From NCBI GenBank assembly GCA_047975325.1, contig JBKEDF010000055.1, positions 43,288 through 107,287 of the forward strand: a stretch of 64,000 nt of DNA. The letters run 5' to 3'. This DNA is from JBKEDF01 sp047975325. GTDB lineage: Bacteria > Pseudomonadota > Alphaproteobacteria > Rhodobacterales > Rhodobacteraceae. Under the pieces are notes generated by a model. That model did no database searches, had not been told where the DNA came from, and saw only the letters and a list, made by a program, of their open reading frames with translations. The position numbers were made by a program, and so were the translations under genes. The number at the start of each line of letters is the position of its first letter. Within the stretch, counting starts at the first letter, position 1. Below, one piece after another: positions 53,001 through 59,679 of this stretch.

Positions 53001-55584
53001 ATCTGGCGCGGCGCTATATCCCGACATCAAGGCCTTTCGTACGACCATCGACAATATCCGGACCTCGGTTACCAGTTCCCCGGTGGCCTCCTATATGGGC
53101 CATACCGAAACCGTCCTGGATGACCTTATTTCCGATATCGATACGGCACTTGCCGCGGATGATTTTGCAACCGCCCGCCGGAAGGGGGAAACCGGTGCCG
53201 CAATGCAGGCCGCCGTGCAGCAGGATATCGGGATCTGCCAATCTTACGATAGCGCCAAGGACAACTGGTATCTGAATCGGCTGGCATCGTTAACCAGCCC
53301 GGCTGCGCAACCGGGCCTGGACAAGGCAAAGGAACGTTTTGACGGCGCGGAAGCTGCGATGGTAGCGGGCAATTACGATGGCGGCCTGAATGCGCTTAAT
53401 GCGGTGTCCTGGGCGGTGGATGAAGCGGAGCGCGCCCAAACCGAAGCGGCGGCCTATGAGACCGCGAAGACCACGGCCGAGACAAAACTGAATGCGCTCA
53501 AGGCGGTGACGAGCCCTGTCCTGGCTGATCGGATCAATGTGATCGACGTGAAATTCAGTGAGGCGGAGGGGCTGGCGGCAGCCACGCCCGCCAATTATTT
53601 CGGTGCCGAACGCAAGATGCAGGAAATCCCTGCCGAATGTGATGCGCTTATGGCACTGGCCACGGCAGGGGCGGCATATGAACAGGCCCGCAGTGAGGCA
53701 GAGACGGCCCGGGCCGGGATCGAAGCCCATGCGCAGGCCGAAGCTATCCGCCCTGCCATTGATCGCCTTGTCGCGAAATATGACAGCGCCAGAACCATGG
53801 CCGACAATGATGATTTCGCAACCGCGACGGCGATGATGCATGAGGTTTCCGCCGCCGCCGAGGAAGCCGGGACAGCAGCAGATCATGCCGCGATCTTTGA
53901 CGGTATCGCTGATGCAGTCGGGGACTTGGGGGATGATGAAGGCCCGGCCCTTGGCCAGATCACGGCGGCGCAGGGGGTTCTGCTTTATCTGCAAAGCCGT
54001 GATGATGCGGCCATTGCTGCGGAGGATCTTGCCCTTGCCGGTGAACGGATTGCCTTTGCCGGGAATGATGGCAACCCGCCTGCGGAACGCAGCCAGGCGC
54101 TGCGCGATGCGATGGATGCAACCAGACGGGCCGAAAGCACCCTTGTGCAGCATCGCGAACTGATGCGCGCCATTGAAACCGCCCGTGACCGGATCGCCAC
54201 GCTGGGTAGTCATCCGCAGGTGGACTATGTCATCGGGCAGATCAATCAGCTTTCGGATGATCTCGATGCCATTGTCCTGCGTGTGTCTTCGGGAACGGGC
54301 ATCGAAGAGGCAACGGCCGAACTGAACCAGGTGATGGAACGGTATGCCCAGGTTCAGGCCGATGCAGATGGGCAGGCGGCCTTTGTGGAATTGCGTGCCA
54401 AGCCCGAACTGGATGATCGTCTCGAAGAACTGGTGAAGCATGATCACAGCTATGCGATCCGGCCCAGTATCGACACGATGCGCAGCAAGATTGCCTATGC
54501 CGATGAACAGGCTGCCGCAGGTGAACATGATACGGCCATCACGGAATTGAATGAAGCAATCCAGATCGGCATTTCCGCGCTGGTCATGGCCGATATGCGG
54601 GCAGATACCCCACCCAGTGTCGAAAATATCCGTGCGATCATGAACGGGCCCGGCGGTCTGGATGAACTGGATGCCATGATCGACCAGCTTGAACCGGACG
54701 CCAAGATCACGGCGATCCGGGTGGCTTTCGAAGCACGTTTTGGCACAAGCCTGGAAAACTGGCAGGGGAGTACGGTCGTCGGCAATGACAACCGGCCGGG
54801 TCCTGATATTCAACGCTTCTATCAGATCATGGCGGATCTTCCGATTGCACATACGCTGGAAAATGACAGCTTCCGCGTTTTCCGGAACGAGGAAACCGGC
54901 GGCAGCGGATCCCGTTACAGTGGGACGGACAAGGCCGTTATCATGGATGAAGGCGACCCGGCCACTTCCGGCCCCTATATGTTTGGCCGTGAAGATGAAG
55001 TCGGCACGGTGGAACCCGGCTGCGAACCCGCCAATGAGGACCCTGTCAGCCGCTTCAGCTGGAACACCTTGCATGAGGTCGGCCATGCGGTGGATGATCA
55101 GCAGGGCTTCATGGACACACGGCAATCCGGCGCCGCCTATGGTGGCTGGCAGGTTTACGGCCCCAATACGCAACCCGTGGCCGATGCCCTGGCCGGGCAT
55201 TTCGACTATGATGCCGCCTATATCGGGCAGAAACTGGCCAATGCGACTGCAGTCACGGCCATTCCGGATGCGCCTTCGGGTGTTGAACCGCAGGAATGGG
55301 AAAGTCGCCGATTGCGGGTCGATGCCCATATGGATGCGATGCGGGTGGGACAAAATCCCTGGAACAGCATGGCGTCCGCCAACCGGCTGGCCATTGATGG
55401 GCGGGTGTATCAGCAAAGCTATGCAAGTACTTGGACCAGCTATGAACTGGCGGCACGCAGTCGCGGGATTACCGCCTATCAGTTCCGCGCGCCGGGGGAA
55501 TGGTTCTCCGAGCTTTATGCCGCCTATCATTCCGGCAAGCTGAAAGACACGCATCCTTCCGCCAGCTGGCTGTCCTCATTATGA
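50008..55584 (+). CDS. Giant helical-repeat protein with lethal-factor-like metalloprotease domain
   Basis: An 1858-residue protein with no signal peptide. Residues 1-110 form an unidentified domain (PLAFGLCLGKKPDTTVLM, FTFGMMSVRSKNLQL). An acidic linker (111-160), a helical segment (160-310), and an A/P/T-rich linker (about 315-385) follow. Residues 430-1600 hold about a dozen degenerate helical repeats of about 75 residues, each with a DF-x-x-A-type core (RDFAKAQRAL, DEFADAVRKL, DDFATATAMM). The C terminus has HEVGHAVDD (His1689, Glu1690, His1693) and GEWFSELYAAYHSG (Glu1831/Glu1835), closely resembling HEFGHAVDD and the EFFAEAF third-ligand region of anthrax lethal factor. CGGAGGATGCCGTC gives a good start. 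A large substrate-specific zinc protease, possibly an effector, is inferred. Confidence 0.78.
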   Translation: MAAGNSSDQDLKTTLAQARKKPLAFGLCLGKKPDTTVLMTHKTKAPSVLGQQARKAGDTSKFTFGMMSVRSKNLQLTCEGDVPAGAGRKIKEYLKSAGFAMKVILLDATGSQIEGDDEEDEGGESAAAISEPQQGSPESSPSGGDDEDTGDEDIGEDGPDPLLEEWEKARKKLETAIEKATDIAGEAIGEVNEKMQALVDQAAGGAYDLAMEGISGVAEALKSVVKEGRKATQVVEADKDRWEKARDKLTPMIEQVLEAGAGNVRKIEALWNFAKSKAEAENPDYAAAIKVISMLVTLIGEARAALAEMAGAEAAEAAPGVDAPPAAGSDGMGDAGPGPAPSTTEAPDAATEDPGAAAPPSEGPATAGSLASDPEPTPPADLSGSVDEKITRARDRLSGLDGLTDTYMAILSGSAEVMPPEWNAEKRRIEGEITAQESAGASADEGKVDQALEDIVALERDIRAKTAAKQDWADALELFRLRLVPVESHAQAGAVPQIKPKLDAIKADLATAEADAAVRDFAKAQRALPGLATRCDELVALADDFAHYEMIYAQRQGVVNPLMGAAPTGVTQIDNLTTEMIELFNKARADAAVDEFADAVRKLDQIPPLAEERAGLVQYESDYRGWQGEVVGNTATIDAFAADTIAPFATEITTWKANVAQADVRVTGDYMLSRGLMTELAVQSRRIISDCNLHQAYLAKLPPFETQLASFESHPGRAGIEDFILAMQNDLTQAQAEAASQRYVTATSLLDHTNGQWAAQQAIADDCEQYTVSRDTVQAEIDALRSRPAAAEGIAQADALMGAAANQALGKEFATARNTLDEAKLRAQEAKTAADAQDALGALRDETALDNLSADFEAAFAVFTAMRAEVAAADGAGGFTGLIAGADGPAAAARTAAEAATPDFAAARISLDQAIAHLEDALSVILASEPFQRHLAEVRTMQVTTLPPLNIDDCIKQAIAEVKRLGDEAESAVADPGYDFASGEAKLIDAMAIARRAESGAALYPDIKAFRTTIDNIRTSVTSSPVASYMGHTETVLDDLISDIDTALAADDFATARRKGETGAAMQAAVQQDIGICQSYDSAKDNWYLNRLASLTSPAAQPGLDKAKERFDGAEAAMVAGNYDGGLNALNAVSWAVDEAERAQTEAAAYETAKTTAETKLNALKAVTSPVLADRINVIDVKFSEAEGLAAATPANYFGAERKMQEIPAECDALMALATAGAAYEQARSEAETARAGIEAHAQAEAIRPAIDRLVAKYDSARTMADNDDFATATAMMHEVSAAAEEAGTAADHAAIFDGIADAVGDLGDDEGPALGQITAAQGVLLYLQSRDDAAIAAEDLALAGERIAFAGNDGNPPAERSQALRDAMDATRRAESTLVQHRELMRAIETARDRIATLGSHPQVDYVIGQINQLSDDLDAIVLRVSSGTGIEEATAELNQVMERYAQVQADADGQAAFVELRAKPELDDRLEELVKHDHSYAIRPSIDTMRSKIAYADEQAAAGEHDTAITELNEAIQIGISALVMADMRADTPPSVENIRAIMNGPGGLDELDAMIDQLEPDAKITAIRVAFEARFGTSLENWQGSTVVGNDNRPGPDIQRFYQIMADLPIAHTLENDSFRVFRNEETGGSGSRYSGTDKAVIMDEGDPATSGPYMFGREDEVGTVEPGCEPANEDPVSRFSWNTLHEVGHAVDDQQGFMDTRQSGAAYGGWQVYGPNTQPVADALAGHFDYDAAYIGQKLANATAVTAIPDAPSGVEPQEWESRRLRVDAHMDAMRVGQNPWNSMASANRLAIDGRVYQQSYASTWTSYELAARSRGITAYQFRAPGEWFSELYAAYHSGKLKDTHPSASWLSSL

Positions 55585-55637
55585 AGCCGGATAGACAATA
55601 ACCAATGCCATTATGATCAAAGGAAGGAGACCAGCCC

Positions 55638-56342
55638 ATGTCCCTTTTTCGTCCCAAGAATCTGGTTTGTCCCAATTGCGAGGCCCTGATTACCATGGAT
55701 GCGGTCGGTTCTATCAATGCCGACCGTCGCCCGGATTATCGTGATGCCATTCTCGACAATGATTTCCAGGATGTCAGTTGTGGTAGTTGTGGCAAGGGTT
55801 TTCGTCTTCAGCCGGAATTCAACTATCTTGATGCAGGGCGTGGCCAATGGATTGCATCGCTGCCTGCGGCGCGGATGCCGGAATATATTCTGGTGGAGGA
55901 CGAGGCCAATACGCTTTTTGCGGCAAGCTATGGTGAAAAGGCGCCTGCATCGGCCCGTGAGATTGGCAGGAACCTTCAGATGCGGGTTACATTTGGCTGG
56001 CCGGCCATTCGCGAAAAGCTCCTGATTCGACAAAGCGAACTCGATGATACGGTGATCGAACTGGTAAAGCTTGATCTGTTGCGCCGGGTTTCCTCGGCCC
56101 CGTTGAAGCCAGGAGTGGAACTGCGGCTTACCGAAGTCCTTGAGGATATGCTTGTCATGGTCTGGCTCGATACCGCTACCGAGGCGGTGATTGAGGAATT
56201 GCAGGTACCTCGTGGGCTCTATGACGCAATTGCGGGTGACCCTGAACCATGGGCACCAACCCATGCGAAACTGACCGATGGGCCTTTTGTCGATATGCAA
56301 AAACTTTATATGGGCCCTGGCCGGGGGGCACCGGCCCCGTAA
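55638..56342 (+). CDS. CpXC-type zinc-ribbon protein following the giant protease
   Basis: A 234-residue soluble protein. The N terminus has two cysteine pairs, CPNC (11, 14) and CGSC (48, 51), that fit a CpXC-type zinc-binding domain (LVCPNCEALITMDAVGSIN, FQDVSCGSCGKGFRLQPEF). The rest is mixed alpha/beta with no recognised family. AAGGAAGGAGACC precedes the ATG. It starts 53 bp after the giant gene on the same strand, so the two probably form one unit; the role could be an immunity, chaperone or delivery factor, but this is inference. Confidence 0.65.
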   Translation: MSLFRPKNLVCPNCEALITMDAVGSINADRRPDYRDAILDNDFQDVSCGSCGKGFRLQPEFNYLDAGRGQWIASLPAARMPEYILVEDEANTLFAASYGEKAPASAREIGRNLQMRVTFGWPAIREKLLIRQSELDDTVIELVKLDLLRRVSSAPLKPGVELRLTEVLEDMLVMVWLDTATEAVIEELQVPRGLYDAIAGDPEPWAPTHAKLTDGPFVDMQKLYMGPGRGAPAP

Positions 56343-56345
56343 TTT

Positions 56346-56380
56346 CACAAGAAAACCGGGCGGCGGATGGCAGCCCGGTT
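56346..56380 (-). terminator. Terminator of the 46-residue ORF
   Basis: AACCGGGC (56354-56361) pairs with GCCCGGTT (56373-56380). On the minus strand the stem is followed by TTTTCTTG. It lies about 60 bp past the stop of the small ORF and could also serve the CpXC gene as a bidirectional terminator. Confidence 0.65.
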
Positions 56381-56437
56381 ATGGAATGATAGCGTTGGCC
56401 ATATCTTGTCCAACGAGGAAATCCGGCTTGAACAGCC

Positions 56438-56578
56438 CTATGATTTCCGCGCCGAATTCACGGGAAATCCAACATAGGTCTTTTCATCAACCCGAAGGAT
56501 AACTTTCCCATCGGCAAGCTGACCAACCTGAATTCCCTGAACCGAGACACAACTTCCAAGTGATATTGTCCGCAGCAT
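56438..56578 (-). CDS. Small hypothetical protein, 46 residues
   Basis: An ATG at 56578 with GGAGG eight bases upstream opens a 46-codon frame ending in TAG. The protein (MLRTISLGSCVSVQGIQVG, then QLADGKVILRVDEKTYVGFPV) has a compact beta-rich look and an intrinsic terminator downstream. I recognise no family, but the good ribosome-binding site, coding character and own terminator make it a credible gene. Confidence 0.55.
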   Translation of the reverse strand: MLRTISLGSCVSVQGIQVGQLADGKVILRVDEKTYVGFPVNSARKS

Positions 56579-56647
56579 CTGCAAGACCCTCCATACCCAA
56601 CCACTTATTAAATTAACTTAAAATTAATAAAATACCAGAGATAATTT

Positions 56648-56680
56648 ATCGCAAAATGCAACTTTCATGCATTTTGCGAT
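56648..56680. repeat. Perfect 13-bp inverted repeat between the small ORF and mutT
   Basis: ATCGCAAAATGCA (56648-56660) and its exact complement (56668-56680) flank a 7-base loop in an AT-rich stretch downstream of mutT and upstream of the small ORF. It may be the end of the argJ-mutT transcript or an operator for the small ORF. Confidence 0.6.
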
Positions 56681-56697
56681 AGAATCTTATCAAAATG

Positions 56698-57096
56698 CTA
56701 CAGCCAATCACGTAAAATAGGGATCAAAGGTATATCTGCGGGTGGCATTGGGTAATCGCGCAGGTTGTTTGATCGTACCCAGGTCAGGCGCTGACCCTCG
56801 CGTGCCTCGGGAATACCCTGCCATTTCCGGCAGATAAAAAGTGGCATCAGAAGATGAAAATCGGGATAGCTGTGGCTGGCGAAGGTCAGGGGTGCCAGGC
56901 AGCTTTGCCATGTATCTATGCCAAGCTCCTCTTTTAATTCGCGAATAAGGCAGGTTTCGGGGGTCTCGCCCGGCTCGACCTTGCCACCTGGAAATTCCCA
57001 CAGACCGGCCATGGATTTGCCCTCCGGGCGCTGCGCCAAAAGGATCCGCCCCTCCGAATCGATCAGGGCGACGGCGGAAACGAGGATTGTTTTCAT
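56698..57096 (-). CDS. mutT: 8-oxo-dGTP diphosphatase MutT (Nudix)
   Basis: A 132-residue Nudix hydrolase that removes oxidised dGTP from the nucleotide pool. The Nudix box GGKVEPGETPETCLIRELKEELGI is complete, and the downstream SHSYPDFHLLMPLF and WVRSNNLRDYPMPPADIPLIP are typical of MutT. It ends in TAG. It lies 85 bp downstream of argJ on the same strand, in the ppi-argJ-mutT order common in Rhodobacteraceae. Confidence 0.94.
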   Translation of the reverse strand: MKTILVSAVALIDSEGRILLAQRPEGKSMAGLWEFPGGKVEPGETPETCLIRELKEELGIDTWQSCLAPLTFASHSYPDFHLLMPLFICRKWQGIPEAREGQRLTWVRSNNLRDYPMPPADIPLIPILRDWL

Positions 57097-57181
57097 TCAG
57101 GCTCCGGTTATGGCAGGCATTCCTGCTACCCTGCATCGGTTTCTGCAATATGGGGCAGTATTTTCAGGGCCATTGGCGGGT

Positions 57182-58522
57182 TCAGGATCTGTAATCGGCA
57201 TTGATGTCGATATAGCGGTGGGTCAGATCGCAGGTCCAGACGGTCCGGGCCGCCTTGCCGAGGCCAAGATCAACTGTAATCACCAATTCGGGCAGTTTCA
57301 TATAGGCGGCGCCTTCGTCTTCGCGATAATTGGGGTGGCGCCAGCCTTTTTCTGCCACCGGAATATTCCCGAAACGAATGGAAAGCAGGTCTCGTTCGGC
57401 ACGGGCCCCGGATTTGCCGATTGCGGCCACGATGCGGCCCCAATTCGGATCTTCCCCGGCAATGGCGGTTTTGACAAGGGGCGAATTGGCGATGGCCATG
57501 GCCGCCTTGCGGGCATCGTTGGGGGTGTCCGCCCCTGTTACGCGGATTTCCACGAATTTTGTGGCGCCCTCACCATCGCGGATGACCTGTTGGGCCAGAT
57601 CTTTCATCACTTGATGCAATCCAGCCTCAAAGGTCCGGGCGATCTTGCCCCTGGGTGCAGCAGCGGCCGATTGGCCCGTGGCCGCGAGGATCAGCGCATC
57701 AGAGGTAGAGGTATCACTGTCCACCGTGATGGAATTGAAGGTTTCATCCACGTTGCGTGCAAGCATCCGCTGTAACGTGGCAGGTGCAATCCGGGCATCG
57801 GTGAAGATATAGACCAGCATTGTCGCCATATCGGGGGCAATCATGCCGGAGCCCTTGGCGATACCCGCAATGTGGATAGGCCCGCCATTGCCCTCAATTA
57901 CGGTGCTGGCACCTTTGGGGAAGGTATCCGTGGTCATGATGGCCCGGGCGGCGCGGGCGATATTGCCGTCATCCAGACGGGTTGTCAGATCGGGTATCGC
58001 AGCCAGGATACGATCATGGGGCAGGGGTTCGCCGATCACCCCGGTTGAGGAAGAAAGCACCCGTGCGGGTGGCAGATCCAGCGCCTCGGCCACGCCATCG
58101 GTTACTGCCGCGACCGAGGCCACGCCTTGCTGACCTGTAAAGGCGTTGGCATTGCCGGAATTCACCACGATGGCGGCCCCCGGTCTGGTGTCCTGCTTGC
58201 CCCTCAGCTTTGTCTGGCAATCCAGAATACAGGCGGCCCGGGTGGAAGATCGGGTAAACACCCCCGCGATGGAACTGCCCGGTGCCATGCGGATCAGGGT
58301 CAGATCCGTCCGGTTGCTGTAACGTACCCCCGCCTCGACCGCGGAAAACTCCACCCCCCTGATTACCGGAAGATCGGGAAATCCCCCCGCTGGTGCAAGG
58401 GGGGAGACGGAATTGGCCGGCTTGCGGCTGGTCTGGCCCGCCGCATTTTCCAGCTCCGCCCTGGCCTTGCGCAGCTTCTTTTTCAGCTTCCTGGCCTTGG
58501 CCTTCCACTTTTTCGTTGCCAT
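57182..58522 (-). CDS. argJ: Bifunctional ornithine acetyltransferase / N-acetylglutamate synthase ArgJ
   Basis: A 446-residue N-terminal-nucleophile enzyme of arginine synthesis, transferring acetyl from N-acetylornithine to glutamate. The self-cleavage site is in KGSGMIAPDMATML, between Ala and Thr. VVNSGNANAFTG, STGVIGEPLP and GEDPNWGRIVAAIG are family motifs. An extra N-terminal segment of about 40 residues is lysine-rich and helical (KKWKAKARKLKKKLRKARAE). It is not part of the ArgJ fold, which begins at SPLAPAGGFPDLPVI. It is 21 bp after the parvulin gene. Confidence 0.96.
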   Translation of the reverse strand: MATKKWKAKARKLKKKLRKARAELENAAGQTSRKPANSVSPLAPAGGFPDLPVIRGVEFSAVEAGVRYSNRTDLTLIRMAPGSSIAGVFTRSSTRAACILDCQTKLRGKQDTRPGAAIVVNSGNANAFTGQQGVASVAAVTDGVAEALDLPPARVLSSSTGVIGEPLPHDRILAAIPDLTTRLDDGNIARAARAIMTTDTFPKGASTVIEGNGGPIHIAGIAKGSGMIAPDMATMLVYIFTDARIAPATLQRMLARNVDETFNSITVDSDTSTSDALILAATGQSAAAAPRGKIARTFEAGLHQVMKDLAQQVIRDGEGATKFVEIRVTGADTPNDARKAAMAIANSPLVKTAIAGEDPNWGRIVAAIGKSGARAERDLLSIRFGNIPVAEKGWRHPNYREDEGAAYMKLPELVITVDLGLGKAARTVWTCDLTHRYIDINADYRS

Positions 58523-58543
58523 TCCCGGCCCCCTTCGCGGTGG

Positions 58544-59473
58544 TTACTTGTCCATGAGTTCCGTTTCGCGCAGCAGCGCGGGGTCGAAACCTTCACCGGG
58601 GGTGGTGATATCGGCAGCTTCGGAGACCTTGTTGATATGGTCCTGAACGACCTTGGCTTCGATTTCCTGGGCCAGTTCGTCGCGAACCTCATCAAGGCTC
58701 GGCGCTTCGGCGTTGCGGGTTTCCTTCAACTGGATCAGATGCCAGCCAAACTGTGTTTCAACCGGATCGGAAACCGTTCCTGCGGTTATTTTCGCAACCG
58801 CCTCCTGGAAAGGAGCGACCATCATGCCTTCGCTGAACCAGCCCAGATCACCACCATTTTGTGCGGCACCATCAGTGGAATGTTCCTTGGCCAGTTCGGC
58901 GAAATCGGCACCCCCATCGATTTCAGCCTTCAGCGCCTTGGCCTCATCTTCCGTCGCCACGAGGATATGGGCGGCGTTATATTCGGTTTTCGGGGCGGCG
59001 TTGGCGAATTTTTCATCATAGGCGGCCTGCAAGGCCTCTTCGGTGACGGCATTACGCACGACATCGGCAAGTGCCAGGCCGGACAGATAGCCGCGCCGAT
59101 CATTTTCCATTGCGAGCCGGTCGCCGATTTTCAGATTATCACCCACCGTTGCGGCAAGCGCGGCCTGCTGGACAAGTTGATCGAGGATGCCCTTGAAAAG
59201 GACGTCATCAGGCAGCGAAAGATATTGTGGCGGCAGATTGTTTCTCATCGCGATCATATGGCCGAGTTTGATTTCACTGCCCCCCACGATGGCAACCACG
59301 GCTTCGGCACCGCCTTCAGGAATGACCGGTGGGGTGGCTTCGGCGGGGGCTTCGGCCACAGCACCGGCATCGGGTGCAGGGGATTCGGCGGCGTCCTGTG
59401 CGAGGGCCAATCCTGCGAAGCCCATCGTTCCTGTCAGCACCATTGCGGCACGAAGCGTGATTTCTTTCAACAT
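58544..59473 (-). CDS. Periplasmic parvulin-type peptidyl-prolyl isomerase
   Basis: A 309-residue exported foldase. A signal peptide (LRAAMVLTGTMGFAGLALAQ) is followed by an acidic A/P/E-rich linker. A SurA/PrsA-like N-terminal helical part comes next, then a complete rotamase domain at about residues 160-260 (AHILVATEDEAKALKAEI, NGGDLGWFSEGMMVAPFQEAV and VETQFGWHLIQLKE). It helps fold exported proteins, fitting its place divergent from secA. The start MLKEITLRA at 59473 is chosen because it begins the signal peptide. Confidence 0.92.
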   Translation of the reverse strand: MLKEITLRAAMVLTGTMGFAGLALAQDAAESPAPDAGAVAEAPAEATPPVIPEGGAEAVVAIVGGSEIKLGHMIAMRNNLPPQYLSLPDDVLFKGILDQLVQQAALAATVGDNLKIGDRLAMENDRRGYLSGLALADVVRNAVTEEALQAAYDEKFANAAPKTEYNAAHILVATEDEAKALKAEIDGGADFAELAKEHSTDGAAQNGGDLGWFSEGMMVAPFQEAVAKITAGTVSDPVETQFGWHLIQLKETRNAEAPSLDEVRDELAQEIEAKVVQDHINKVSEAADITTPGEGFDPALLRETELMDK

Positions 59474-59679
59474 TCTCTCAATCTCCTGATCGTGCCGCGG
59501 CCTCACGCGACGTTGACTTGACCGGCGGCGCCCCTTACATCGCGGAGGTCGCGCAATTCCGGCCTCGGCACCCTGCCTTCATGTCCTTCTATGGAAGGCG
59601 TGAACGACGGGCAAGACTGCGGAGTTGCACGATCATGTCAGGAGGGCCTGGCATGGCGGAATTGCGCCACGGAGATAAC

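Noticed and set aside
53290..55554. 754-codon open frame antisense to the giant protease gene
   Set aside because: It is a shadow of high-GC coding sequence; the sense frame has domains, a ribosome-binding site and a protease motif, the antisense has none.
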